Part shown: positions 9,410-16,914 of the stretch, piece by piece
Position numbering within the stretch: position 1 is the first letter of the stretch
Layout: every line of letters begins with the position of its first letter
Assembly (NCBI GenBank): GCA_001870995.2
Contig: MLAV02000024.1
Location: forward strand, 6,954-70,953
Direction: 5' to 3'
DNA length: 64,000 nucleotides
Source of the DNA: Chitinophaga sp. CB10
GTDB taxonomy: Bacteria; Bacteroidota; Bacteroidia; Chitinophagales; Chitinophagaceae
Program-made: the position numbers and the translations under genes
The notes under the pieces: generated by a model
Seen by the model: only the letters and a program-made list of their open reading frames with translations
The model's database searches: none
What the model was told of the DNA's origin: nothing

Positions 9410-10519
9410 TTACTTGTCTTCGTTCATTACTCTGTTCTGGCGGTTGATGGACTCCAGGTGAACAGCATCGAAGTACTTGGTAATGAATTCTTTGGTCAGG
9501 CCCAGCTTTTCGCCTTTGGCGATGTTGCGCTCCAGGATTTCATTCCAGCGGTTGGTTTGCAGGATGGTAATGTTATTTTCTTTTTTGTACTGGCCGATCT
9601 TCTCCGCAATTTTCATACGGTTGCCCAGCAGCAGCATGATTTCATCATCCACCTGGTTGATCTGCGCGCGCAGTTTTTCCAGGGCGGAATTGAAATCTTT
9701 CTTATCGGTATGTTCGCGGCGCCATACGATGCCATCCAGGATTTCAGCCAGGCGCTCAGGGGTTACCTGCTGTTTGGCGTCGCTCCAGGCGTTGTCCGGA
9801 TCTACGTGCGTTTCCAGCATCAGCCCGTCGTAATCCAGGTCGATCGCTTCCTGGGAAACTTCCTGCAGGATATCGCGGCGGCCGGAGATGTGGCTTGGGT
9901 CGCAGATCATTGGCAGTTCAGGCATACGGCGTTTCAGTTCGATCGCCAGGTGCCACATGGGAGCATTGCGGTAAGTGGTGTTACCGTAGCTGGAGAAACC
10001 GCGGTGAATCAGCCCTACTTTGCTGATACCGGCTTTCTGAATTCTTTCCACAGCGCCGAGCCAGAGTTCCAGATCAGGGTTGATCGGGTTTTTGATCAGC
10101 ACGGTGGTGTCCACACCTTTCAGCGCGTCAGCCACTTCCTGTACAGAGAAAGGATTCACAGTAGTACGGGCTCCTACCCACAGGATGTCCACCCCAAAGT
10201 GCAGCGCATCTTCCACCTGCTTGGCGGTAGCTACTTCCACTGCCACCGGCAAACCGGTCAGCTCTTTCGCTTTCTGCAACCAGGGTAAGCCCTTGGTACC
10301 GATGCCTTCGAAAGAACCCGGGCGGGTACGTGGTTTCCAGATACCGGCGCGTAATACGTCCACTTTACCTGTTTTCTGTAATCTCAGTGCGGTAGCAAGT
10401 ACCTGCTCTTCTGTTTCTGCACTGCAAGGGCCGGAAATGATCAACGGCTTTTTATCCGATGAAGGATCGGAGAATTTGGTATTAGCAAGAATTTGCTCCA
10501 TTGTGGTATGCTGTTCCAT
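9410..10519 (-). CDS. Bifunctional DAHP synthase (type I-beta) / chorismate mutase (AroQ)
   Basis: 369 residues. Residues 1-265 are a type I-beta DAHP synthase, with GPCSAE (C32), RAGIWKPRTRP (K62), H172, and DPSHISGRRD followed by ETHVDPDNAWSD as metal and substrate sites. Residues about 275-365 are an all-helical AroQ chorismate mutase (LEKLRAQINQVDDEIMLLLGNR). This C-terminal fusion is known in Bacteroidota, where prephenate binding to the mutase can inhibit the synthase; that feedback is inferred for this protein. It both opens the pathway and commits chorismate to Phe and Tyr. It lies 34 nt after tyrA. Met7 is an alternative start. Confidence 0.93.
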   Translation of the reverse strand: MEQHTTMEQILANTKFSDPSSDKKPLIISGPCSAETEEQVLATALRLQKTGKVDVLRAGIWKPRTRPGSFEGIGTKGLPWLQKAKELTGLPVAVEVATAKQVEDALHFGVDILWVGARTTVNPFSVQEVADALKGVDTTVLIKNPINPDLELWLGAVERIQKAGISKVGLIHRGFSSYGNTTYRNAPMWHLAIELKRRMPELPMICDPSHISGRRDILQEVSQEAIDLDYDGLMLETHVDPDNAWSDAKQQVTPERLAEILDGIVWRREHTDKKDFNSALEKLRAQINQVDDEIMLLLGNRMKIAEKIGQYKKENNITILQTNRWNEILERNIAKGEKLGLTKEFITKYFDAVHLESINRQNRVMNEDK

Positions 10520-10553
10520 AGTATTAAGTTACTGCGTTTAAGTAGATTTTATG

Positions 10554-11396
10554 TTATTTCAGGATTTTCCTGATCTTATTTGATTTCTGAATGAGTTTGT
10601 AGATGGTGTCGTAATCTTCTTCTTCCAGCAATGTTTTCATCTGTTCCAGCTGGTGGATATGTTCTTCCAGCACGTCCAGCACATTGTTGCGGTTATGTTT
10701 GAAGATAGGCACCCACATGTCCGGAGAGCTTTTGGCCAAGCGTACGGTCGACTCAAAACCACCGCTTGCCAGTTCAAATATCCGGCCCTGCTCCTTTTCC
10801 TTCTTTAACACCGTCAGCGCCAGTGCAAAGGAAGTAATGTGGGAAATGTGTGAAATATAAGCCGTGTGCAAGTCATGCTCTTCCGCATTCATATATACGA
10901 TGCGCATCTGCAACTGGTCTACCATATTCTCAATCATTTCCAGGGCGTCTTCATCACTGTTTTTTACATCGCACAGCACGATGGTTTTGTTCGTGAAGAG
11001 GTTCTTCACAGCGGCATCGGGCCCGGAATACTCCGTGCCGGCCATCGGGTGGGCCGCTACAAAGCGCCCCCTGTTGGGATGACCGGCAACGAGTTGCAGT
11101 ATGATGTTTTTAGTGGAACCCACATCCATAATTACCTGTCCTGGCTTCACTTTGTCCATGATCTGCGGGAGGAGTTTCAACAACCCGTCTACCGGGATGG
11201 CCAGGATGATCAGATCGGTACGTTCGAGGGCCTCGTCCAGCGTAGCCGCCTCGTCGATGATGCCCAGTTCTTTGGCGCGCTCCAAATGCGCGGCCGACTG
11301 ATCCACACCGATGACATGCTGCGCTACTCCCTTTTCCTTCAGGGAGATGGCCAGTGAGCCGCCGATAAGACCCGTTCCTATTACTGTTGCTATCAT
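10554..11396 (-). CDS. tyrA: Prephenate dehydrogenase
   Basis: 280 residues from the ATG at 11396. A longer frame from 11444 would overlap the upstream gene by 44 nt and add residues before the Rossmann fold, so the internal start is preferred; it leaves a 4-nt gap. The NAD motif VIGTGLIGGSLA begins at residue 4. AAHPMAGTEYSGPDAA and SHISHITSFALA (substrate and catalytic His) are family signatures. Oxidatively decarboxylates prephenate to 4-hydroxyphenylpyruvate for tyrosine. No ACT domain is visible. Confidence 0.93.
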   Translation of the reverse strand: MIATVIGTGLIGGSLAISLKEKGVAQHVIGVDQSAAHLERAKELGIIDEAATLDEALERTDLIILAIPVDGLLKLLPQIMDKVKPGQVIMDVGSTKNIILQLVAGHPNRGRFVAAHPMAGTEYSGPDAAVKNLFTNKTIVLCDVKNSDEDALEMIENMVDQLQMRIVYMNAEEHDLHTAYISHISHITSFALALTVLKKEKEQGRIFELASGGFESTVRLAKSSPDMWVPIFKHNRNNVLDVLEEHIHQLEQMKTLLEEEDYDTIYKLIQKSNKIRKILK

Positions 11397-11400
11397 CGTA

Positions 11401-12567
11401 TTATTTATTGATGGCTGTTTGAATTCTTGAAATGGCTTCGTCAAAAACTTTCACGTCCTGGCAAAGACTCACACGGATATAGCCGTTACCGTTACTGCCG
11501 AAGATCCCGCCGGGAGTAATGAACACGCGCGCGTCGTAGAGTACTTTGTCGCTCAGCTCATAACCGGTTTGGTAGTCAGCCGGGATCTTCGCCCACACGA
11601 ACATACCTACCTGGTTCTTATCATACGCGCAGTGCAGCATATCCAGCAGCTGGAATACTTTCTCCCTGCGTGCACGGTAAATATTGTTCAGGGAATCGTA
11701 CCAGTCCTTACCCAGCTCCAGCGCTTTCACAGCGGCCATTTGCAGGGGCTGGAACATACCGGAGTCCATATTGCTTTTGAAGCGCAGCACTTCGTTGAGG
11801 AATTCCGCTTTACCCACGAGCATGCCTACACGCCATCCGGCCATGTTGGAAGATTTGCTGAGGGAGTTTAATTCCAGCACCACGTCCATCGCGCCTTCTT
11901 CCTGGAGCAGGCTCACCGGCTCATCGTTGAGGATGAAGCTGTACGGGTTATCGTGGCAGATAAGGATGTTATGCGCTTTACCGAATGCGATCAGCTTTTT
12001 GGCGAATTCGCGGGTAGCTTTGGCGCCGGTTGGCATATTCGGGTAGTTCACCCACATCAGCTTCACTTTGCTCAGGTCTGTCTTAGCGAGTGCGTCGAGG
12101 TCAGGCAGCCAGTTATTTTCGGCCGTCAGGTCATAATCGCGTACGGTAGCGCCACTGAGATTAACGGCAGAGCGGTAGGTTGGGTAGCCCGGGTTCGGCA
12201 CCAGCGCTTCATCGCCGGATTGCAGGTAGGTCATGCAGATGTGCATGATGCCTTCCTTGGAACCGATCAGGGGCAGCACTTCCGTATCGGGGTTGAGCGT
12301 AACATGGTAGAAGCGATGGTACCAGTCGGCCATGGCTTTACGGAGCGCGGGAATGCCTTTATAACCCTGGTAAGCGTGCGTGTTGGGAAGGGCTGCATTG
12401 GCGTGCAGCGCTTCTACCACGGAGGGATGCGGAGGGAGGTCCGGACTGCCGATGCCGAGGTTGATTACCTTCGGGCCTTCCTGGTTCATCTGCTCTATTT
12501 CGCGCAGCTTCTTTGAGAAGTAGTATTCTTCCGTGCCTTGTAATCTTTTAGCTACCTGTATCTGCAT
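11401..12567 (-). CDS. Class I/II aminotransferase, probably for aromatic amino acids
   Basis: 388 residues. The fold type I PLP signature is SLSKSSNMAGWRVG, with the Schiff-base lysine at K238, plus D206 (CHDNPY), NPGYPTY and the YQGYKG substrate stretch. Lying between pheA and tyrA, it probably transaminates phenylpyruvate and 4-hydroxyphenylpyruvate to Phe and Tyr; specificity is inferred from context, since aspartate and LL-DAP aminotransferases look alike. It starts 9 nt after pheA. Confidence 0.88.
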   Translation of the reverse strand: MQIQVAKRLQGTEEYYFSKKLREIEQMNQEGPKVINLGIGSPDLPPHPSVVEALHANAALPNTHAYQGYKGIPALRKAMADWYHRFYHVTLNPDTEVLPLIGSKEGIMHICMTYLQSGDEALVPNPGYPTYRSAVNLSGATVRDYDLTAENNWLPDLDALAKTDLSKVKLMWVNYPNMPTGAKATREFAKKLIAFGKAHNILICHDNPYSFILNDEPVSLLQEEGAMDVVLELNSLSKSSNMAGWRVGMLVGKAEFLNEVLRFKSNMDSGMFQPLQMAAVKALELGKDWYDSLNNIYRARREKVFQLLDMLHCAYDKNQVGMFVWAKIPADYQTGYELSDKVLYDARVFITPGGIFGSNGNGYIRVSLCQDVKVFDEAISRIQTAINK

Positions 12568-12576
12568 ATAATCAGC

Positions 12577-13401
12577 TTAATGAGTTTTACCTTTTTTATA
12601 GATACCCAGCACTTTGAGGTGTTCGGTATGTTGTTCAATATCTTTCAGCGCAGTCTGGAAACTTTCCAGGTTTTCGAATTCCATATCAGCGTGGAAGTAA
12701 TAGTTCCATACTTTGGCCGGGATGGGGAAAGACTGCAGTTTGGATAAGTTGATCCCTGCGTTGGCAATCCTGGTAAGTACTGCTGCGAGGCTGCCTCTTT
12801 CGTGGCTGGTTTGGAAATAGACCGAAGCTTTGTTGGCATCCGGCGCGGTGGCTACCGGTTTCTTTGATACGGCCAGGAACCTGGTATAGTTGTTTTTGTT
12901 GGTGTGAATATTTGGAGCGATGATATCGAGTTCAAATATTTCGGCTGCCAGTTTGCCGGCGATGGCCGCGGTAGATTTCAACTTTTTGCTGCGAACATGT
13001 TTGGCGCTGAGGGCGGTATCTTCTGTTTCTACCAGTTTGATGTGGGGGTATTTTTCGAGGAAGTCCATACACTGCAACAGCGCCATGGGATGTGAGTGAA
13101 CTTCCCGGATATCCTCCATGGTTTGCCCCGGTAAAACCATCAGGTGTTGATTGATCTGCAGGTAGATTTCGCCCGTTACATGCAACCCTGAGTTTTTAAT
13201 GAGGCTGTAGTTGGGTAAGATGCTGCCGGCGATGGAGTTTTCGATGGCCATGATGCCCGCGTCTACGTCGGGCTGGGATTTTACTTTTTTGACCAGCTCC
13301 GCGAAGGATGCGCAACATTCTATCCCGGTATTTTTCCCGAAATAAGACTGAGCAGCCACCTGGTGGAAACATCCTTCAAACCCCTGTATCGCAATTTTCA
13401 T
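12577..13401 (-). CDS. pheA: Prephenate dehydratase with ACT domain
   Basis: 274 residues. Residues 1-180 form the dehydratase, with AIENSIAGSILPNYSL, SHPMALLQC and a Thr-containing NYTRFLAVS near the active site. Residues 195-274 form an ACT domain (HERGSLAAVLTRIANAGINL, then LQSFPIP in place of the usual ESRP) for phenylalanine feedback. Makes phenylpyruvate. First structural gene of the operon, downstream of two attenuators; no mutase domain is fused here because that sits on the DAHP synthase. Confidence 0.94.
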   Translation of the reverse strand: MKIAIQGFEGCFHQVAAQSYFGKNTGIECCASFAELVKKVKSQPDVDAGIMAIENSIAGSILPNYSLIKNSGLHVTGEIYLQINQHLMVLPGQTMEDIREVHSHPMALLQCMDFLEKYPHIKLVETEDTALSAKHVRSKKLKSTAAIAGKLAAEIFELDIIAPNIHTNKNNYTRFLAVSKKPVATAPDANKASVYFQTSHERGSLAAVLTRIANAGINLSKLQSFPIPAKVWNYYFHADMEFENLESFQTALKDIEQHTEHLKVLGIYKKGKTH

Positions 13402-13461
13402 GTTTAATGAATTGATTTTTATATTTTTTTAGTTGTTGTAGCAACTAGTTACCTGAAACAG

Positions 13462-13487
13462 AAAGGGCCCCGACAACGGGACCCTTT
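13462..13487 (-). terminator. Attenuator terminator 2, before pheA
   Basis: On the minus strand, AAAGGGTCCCG pairs with CGGGGCCCTTT (11 bp, one G-U) around a 4-nt loop. The following run is TTTCTGTTTC, a modest U-tract. It lies between leader peptide 2 and pheA and competes with the pairing at 13478-13534. Confidence 0.75.
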
Positions 13488-13534
13488 GCTTAAAACTTGT
13501 TATATGTAAAGTTCAGTTATTGCAAACGAGTCCC
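13478..13534 (-). promoter_or_regulatory. Antiterminator 2
   Basis: In RNA, GGGACUC (13534-13528, inside the end of leader 2, nine bases before its stop) can pair with GGGUCCC (13484-13478), the 5' arm of terminator 2: 7 bp with one G-U. A ribosome ending the leader would cover the first strand. Confidence 0.6.
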
Positions 13535-13597
13535 CGGCTTCTTCGCATAAAAGAAGTAAGAGAAATAATAAAAAAAGTACGTTGTGAATTTTGACAT
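13517..13597 (-). CDS. Aromatic leader peptide 2 (Phe/Tyr-rich)
   Basis: 26 residues from ATG to TAA, beginning MSKFTTYFFYYFSYFFYAKK. Six Phe and five Tyr fall within residues 4-17. The composition, the short length and the position between two terminators before a Phe/Tyr operon mark it as a regulatory leader peptide, not a functional protein. Stalling on Phe or Tyr codons should free antiterminator 2. Confidence 0.85.
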   Translation of the reverse strand: MSKFTTYFFYYFSYFFYAKKPGTRLQ

Positions 13598-13618
13598 ATA
13601 ATACTTATTGCTAAAATT

Positions 13619-13648
13619 AAAAAGGCCCCCCGTTTTTCGGGAGGCCCT
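13619..13648 (-). terminator. Attenuator terminator 1
   Basis: On the minus strand, GGCCTCCCG pairs with CGGGGGGCC (9 bp, one G-U) around an A5 loop and is followed by five T. It lies between the two leader peptides. Confidence 0.85.
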
Positions 13649-13687
13649 TTTGTAGTTTCTTTTATTCCAGTTTACAAACGACCTCCC
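13639..13687 (-). promoter_or_regulatory. Antiterminator 1
   Basis: In RNA, GGGAGGUC (13687-13680), which starts at the last base of the leader 1 stop codon, can pair over 8 bp with GGCCUCCC (13646-13639) of terminator 1. The two structures cannot coexist. A ribosome at the stop codon would mask the first strand and allow termination. Confidence 0.72.
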
Positions 13688-13741
13688 TATTCCTGGTACC
13701 AGAAATAATAAAAGCCAAAAAAACCAAAAGTCGTTTGTAAA
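13671..13741 (-). promoter_or_regulatory. Protector stem of attenuator 1
   Basis: A perfect 12-bp inverted repeat: TTTACAAACGAC (minus strand 13741-13730, codons 2-6 of leader 1) and GTCGTTTGTAAA (13682-13671, just after its stop). It encloses all the aromatic codons and shares three bases with the antiterminator, so an untranslated leader would hold the antiterminator strand and favour termination. Confidence 0.7.
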
Positions 13742-13746
13742 GTCAT
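13687..13746 (-). CDS. Aromatic leader peptide 1 (Phe, Tyr and Trp codons)
   Basis: 19 residues, MTLQTTFGFFGFYYFWYQE, ATG to TAG. Nine of residues 7-17 are aromatic (five Phe, three Tyr, one Trp). The ATG lies about 20 nt behind a good promoter. A longer overlapping frame starting with TTG at 13768 reads through the terminator hairpin and is not credible. This leader can sense charging of all three aromatic tRNAs. Confidence 0.87.
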   Translation of the reverse strand: MTLQTTFGFFGFYYFWYQE

Positions 13747-13765
13747 TTCTTTTTGAATTGTGAAA

Positions 13766-13795
13766 CAAAAATACAACTGGATTTTAATTATCCAA
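13766..13795 (-). promoter_or_regulatory. Promoter of the aromatic operon
   Basis: The minus strand reads TTG, 19 nt, then TATTTTTG, a perfect match to the Bacteroidota -33/-7 pattern. The predicted start leaves about 14 nt before leader peptide 1. Confidence 0.75.
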
Positions 13796-14125
13796 TACCA
13801 TCACTGGAAAAATACAATTATTTCAACAACAAGCTTATTTTTTTGAACAATATCTAAAAAAGGGGAAACCGGGGCGGGGTAACAAAGGGTAAATCAGCAG
13901 ATTGATTAAAAAATACCCGGGTTTACGGAGGGAATAATGCGTATCGCGGCGGGCAGGAGTTTGGCATATGGCAAAGGGCGCTTATGCAACGGACGTATGA
14001 TTATTTTGGGGAAAGATTTATTTTCTCCCCTAAAAAAAACAAACGTTCACACCTCCCTGGCGCCGGGCCGGCAGCCGGGGCTCACGAGCCGCCATGGGCA
14101 TTACCTTCCCCGGACGTCCCTAAAT
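13796..14125. other. Intergenic stretch with no recognised gene
   Basis: About 330 bases between the aromatic promoter and the terminator of the small lipoprotein gene. A plus-strand frame at 13937-14164 reads through that terminator and has no protein-like features. An imperfect GGGGA/TCCCC foldback near 14010-14035 is the only structure noted. Confidence 0.5.
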
Positions 14126-14154
14126 AAAAAAACCGCCCCGGTAGTCCGGAGCGG
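14126..14154 (-). terminator. Intrinsic terminator of the small lipoprotein gene
   Basis: On the minus strand, CCGCTCCGG and CCGGGGCGG pair around a 4-nt loop (one mismatch or wobble) and are followed by seven T. Confidence 0.8.
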
Positions 14155-14183
14155 CTTATTATAATATGCGTTGTGTTGCAAAA

Positions 14184-14417
14184 TTAGTGTTTTGCAGCAG
14201 TGTCAACTGCAGCAGCAGCAGCTGAGTCAACAGCAGCTTTCGCAGAATCAGCAGTAGCGGCAACAGCAGCGTTAGCAGCGTTAGCAGCAGAGTCAATAGC
14301 TTGAGTAGCTTCAGTAGCAGTAGAATCTACAGCTTTTTGTTCAGCGTTACCACCACAAGCAACAGCGAAAATACCGAAAGCGGCTACCAGGAAACCAAAT
14401 TTGATTACGTTCTTCAT
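14184..14417 (-). CDS. Small alanine-rich lipoprotein
   Basis: 77 residues. A lipoprotein signal peptide ends in the lipobox FAVAC, so Cys21 should be lipidated. The mature part is a low-complexity helical tract of Ala, Asp, Ser and Thr (repeats like AAVAATADSAKAAVDSAA), as in small lipoproteins common in Bacteroidota genomes. No function can be assigned. It is divergent from the sigma factor gene at 14550 and shares its 132-bp upstream region, which contains an inverted repeat. Confidence 0.8.
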   Translation of the reverse strand: MKNVIKFGFLVAAFGIFAVACGGNAEQKAVDSTATEATQAIDSAANAANAAVAATADSAKAAVDSAAAAAVDTAAKH

Positions 14418-14477
14418 TGTACAATAATTTAGGATGTTTTTTGAATGATTTAACCTTTATACCGGGATCACCCAAAA

Positions 14478-14525
14478 GGTAACCCACTGTTTTAAAAAAT
14501 TTTTTTTTCGGTACTTTGGGTTACC
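14478..14525. repeat. Inverted repeat GGTAACCCA / TGGGTTACC between divergent genes
   Basis: Two perfect 9-bp arms at 14478-14486 and 14517-14525 are separated by 30 AT-rich bases. One lies toward the lipoprotein, the other toward the sigma factor. It could be a two-site operator or two copies of an ECF-type -35 element (GTAAC core); which one is not shown by the sequence. Confidence 0.55.
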
Positions 14526-14549
14526 AAAAGCCTTTTAATTGTATTAAGA

Positions 14550-15125
14550 GTGAAGCAAATTCAAGACATAGCTAAAGACAGGGATTTATTGCTGGGGTTG
14601 GCAAAAAGTGATGGTAAGTCATTGGAAATCATCTATTCAGATAATTTTCCGGTTGTTTTACGCATGATTTTGCAGCATAACGGAACCGAAGACGACGCGA
14701 AGGACGTATTCCAGGAAGCCATCATTATATTATATGAAAAGGCATGTAAAGGGGACTTTACGCTCACCAGCCGCCTGAAAACTTTCCTGTATTCTGTTTG
14801 CCGCCACCTCTGGCTGAAAAAACTGCAAGGCAATCACGGCCTGTACGCCCTCCCCAGCGAACTGGAGGAGATCATCCCGGCCGAAGAGATTGTGGACGAC
14901 CATGAGGCGAAGGACGAACAGTTCCGCATAATGGAAAAAGCTATGGACAGCCTGGGGCAACCTTGCAAAACGATTTTGGAAGATTATTACCTGCATAAAC
15001 TTTCCATGCAGGAAATAGCGGAAAAATTTGGCTACACCAGTTCGGAAAACGCCAAAAACCAAAAGTACAAGTGCCTCATGCGACTCAAGAAAATGTTTTT
15101 CGATAAATACAATACATCATTATAA
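14550..15125 (+). CDS. ECF-type RNA polymerase sigma factor
   Basis: 191 residues from a GTG start. Region 2 is at about 20-95 (DDAKDVFQEAIIILYEKA, then FLYSVCRHLWLKKL), and region 4 at about 130-185 (SMQEIAEKFGYTSSENAKNQKYKCLMRL, a helix-turn-helix). Regions 1 and 3 are absent, as in ECF factors. It lies 9 nt before an anti-sigma/protease fusion gene, so the two should be made together and act as a switch pair. The target promoters are unknown. Confidence 0.88.
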   Translation: MKQIQDIAKDRDLLLGLAKSDGKSLEIIYSDNFPVVLRMILQHNGTEDDAKDVFQEAIIILYEKACKGDFTLTSRLKTFLYSVCRHLWLKKLQGNHGLYALPSELEEIIPAEEIVDDHEAKDEQFRIMEKAMDSLGQPCKTILEDYYLHKLSMQEIAEKFGYTSSENAKNQKYKCLMRLKKMFFDKYNTSL

Positions 15126-15134
15126 GCAGCAGCC

Positions 15135-16229
15135 ATGAAAGAAGAAATGTTTCTCATCAGTGAAATTGAGCGTTACCTCGAGGGGGAAATGACCGTGCAG
15201 GAGAAGGCTGCCTTTGATGAACTGCGCAGAACCAACCCGGTAATCAACCGCCAGGTGGAAGAACACCGGCTCCTCATCCAGGAACTGGAACACCTCGGCA
15301 AACGGAAGGACCTGCAGGCACAGATGGACCGCATCCACGAACAACTGGATATGCCGGCCATCCGCAACACCGTTCATGAAGCCAACCAGGCCGAAAAACG
15401 GGCACGGATACGCCGCCGCACCATCGCCAACCTGGCGGCAGCCGCCTGTATCGCGCTGGTAACATCCCTGTCTACCATCGCCATCATACAGAACAGCAGC
15501 CGCAATAAATCCACCGCACAGTATGAGGACGTTCGCCGGGTGCTGAACAACATCCAGCGCTCCCAGAACGCCATCATCAACGATATCAAAGACAAGAATA
15601 AAGCGCCGGTCAACCCCGGCACCTACGGCGGTACGGGCTTCGCGGTATCCGGCAACGGGTACATCGTGACCAACCTCCACGTAGTGGCGGGCGCTGATTC
15701 CATCTACGTGCAAAATACCAAAGGCGAGGCCTATAAGGCGGTCAGCGTGTTTGAAGACATCTCCAGCGACCTGGCGGTACTCAAAATCGCCGACAGCACC
15801 TTTAAAAGTCAACCGCTGCCCTACGCCCTCAAACCGCAAAGCATCACCCTCGGCGAAGAAGTTTTCACCATGGGTTACCCGCGGGATGAAATTGTGTATG
15901 GTAAAGGTTACATCTCCGCTAAAACCGGCTTCAACGGCGATACCACGGCTTACCAGGTATCCATCCCCGTTAACCCGGGCAACAGCGGCGGCCCCCTCCT
16001 CGATGCCAAAGGCGATATCGTAGGTATCATCACCGGCAAACAAACCACCTCGGACGGTATCGCCTTCGCCGTGAAATCCGCCCACCTGAAACGCCTCCTG
16101 GACGAAATGCCGAAAGACAAGCAGTCCAAAAAGGAATGGGCGCATAAAAGCAAACTGGAAGGCCTCAGCCGGGTAGACCAGATCAAAAAAGTAGAAGAAT
16201 TTGTGTACCTCGTAAAAGTCTACAACTAA
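15135..16229 (+). CDS. Membrane anti-sigma-like protein fused to a trypsin-like protease
   Basis: 364 residues. Residues 1-60 (EIERYLEGEMTVQEKAAFDEL) resemble the zinc-less anti-sigma domain common in Bacteroidota. A membrane segment lies at about 97-118 (IANLAAAACIALVTSLSTIAII) after an Arg-rich stop, placing the N-terminus in the cytoplasm. Residues 165-320 form a DegP/trypsin-like (S1) domain with the triad H182 (NLHVV), D212 (SSDLAVL) and S284 (GNSGGPL), predicted to be periplasmic. No PDZ domain is seen. The pairing with a sigma factor 9 nt upstream suggests a sensor in which the protease itself may set sigma factor release. That mechanism is inferred. Confidence 0.87.
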   Translation: MKEEMFLISEIERYLEGEMTVQEKAAFDELRRTNPVINRQVEEHRLLIQELEHLGKRKDLQAQMDRIHEQLDMPAIRNTVHEANQAEKRARIRRRTIANLAAAACIALVTSLSTIAIIQNSSRNKSTAQYEDVRRVLNNIQRSQNAIINDIKDKNKAPVNPGTYGGTGFAVSGNGYIVTNLHVVAGADSIYVQNTKGEAYKAVSVFEDISSDLAVLKIADSTFKSQPLPYALKPQSITLGEEVFTMGYPRDEIVYGKGYISAKTGFNGDTTAYQVSIPVNPGNSGGPLLDAKGDIVGIITGKQTTSDGIAFAVKSAHLKRLLDEMPKDKQSKKEWAHKSKLEGLSRVDQIKKVEEFVYLVKVYN

Positions 16230-16255
16230 TACGTGTATAACTGAGAAAATGAAAA

Positions 16256-16299
16256 ATAAACGAAAAGGTCCTGCTTTGTTGCGGGACTTTTTCGTTTAT
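16256..16299. terminator. Long terminator hairpin
   Basis: A 19-bp stem with two G-U pairs and a 6-nt loop; flanking A and T runs let it work in both directions. It serves the protease gene and backs the convergent lipoprotein gene. Confidence 0.85.
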
Positions 16300-16311
16300 A
16301 TACCTTTTTGA

Positions 16312-16343
16312 TTTTACAGCAACACCGTTTTACAGCAACACCG
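16312..16343. repeat. Tandem 16-nt duplication
   Basis: TTTTACAGCAACACCG occurs twice without a gap, directly after the stop codon of the gene ending at 16348. Confidence 0.85.
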
Positions 16344-16347
16344 CCGG

Positions 16348-16899
16348 CTAAGGCCTCAGGTGGAATACCCGGCAGATTTCCTCGTAACTCATACGGCTGT
16401 AATCTGGCGCCATCGCCCTGGCAGTGGCAGTTACGGACACGCCGCCGGGGATGACCAGGTAACGGACCTTGTTGTTATTGGCAGGAATACCGTCAGGTAT
16501 CACATCGCAAATGATCCGGATCTTCCCGGGGAACAGGCCATGCTGAAAACGGTATTGCGTGGCCGCGCCGCCCAGGTTATAATAAATGCTGGGTAACTGC
16601 TTCACAATGCCGGCGCTATCCGGATCGGAAACAAACTGCATGAATACCAGCACTGTTCCGTGATCCAGGATTTCCTGCGTCACCTTTGCTTCCGCAATAT
16701 CAAAATAGTAGGTTCTTTTGCCGGCTCCGGCAGAAGTAGACGATAGACGCCAGGCAGTGGTGGCCTGCCATTCGGAATACTGTACATTAGAAGTACCCGG
16801 AGGGCCCGCCGGGCCGGTATCTCCTTTTTTACATGCTACAAACAGGGCTGCCAGCGCCATCACGGTGATGGCCAGGGTTACATACTTTTTCATGATCAA
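16348..16899 (-). CDS. Lipoprotein with a short collagen-like segment
   Basis: 183 residues. The signal peptide ends in the lipobox LFVAC, followed at once by a collagen-like GDTGPAGPPG. The rest is a beta-rich domain with no recognised family. Such collagen-tagged lipoproteins recur in Chitinophaga-like genomes. A start at the second Met (16893, MKKYV) is equally likely. It is 15 nt after the 178-residue gene and may be the last member of the CHAT operon. Confidence 0.75.
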   Translation of the reverse strand: MIMKKYVTLAITVMALAALFVACKKGDTGPAGPPGTSNVQYSEWQATTAWRLSSTSAGAGKRTYYFDIAEAKVTQEILDHGTVLVFMQFVSDPDSAGIVKQLPSIYYNLGGAATQYRFQHGLFPGKIRIICDVIPDGIPANNNKVRYLVIPGGVSVTATARAMAPDYSRMSYEEICRVFHLRP

Positions 16900-16914
16900 G
16901 GGGGTTTAAAATGA

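Noticed and set aside
13517..13768. 83-residue minus-strand frame from TTG 13768
   Set aside because: It reads through terminator 1 and joins two regions better explained as separate leader peptides in different frames; the ATG at 13746 in another frame gives a far better leader.
13937..14164. 75-residue plus-strand frame
   Set aside because: Runs through the terminator of the lipoprotein gene and shows no protein-like features.
15120..16145. 341-residue minus-strand frame opposite the anti-sigma/protease gene
   Set aside because: Shadow; the plus strand encodes an intact triad and the expected membrane helix.
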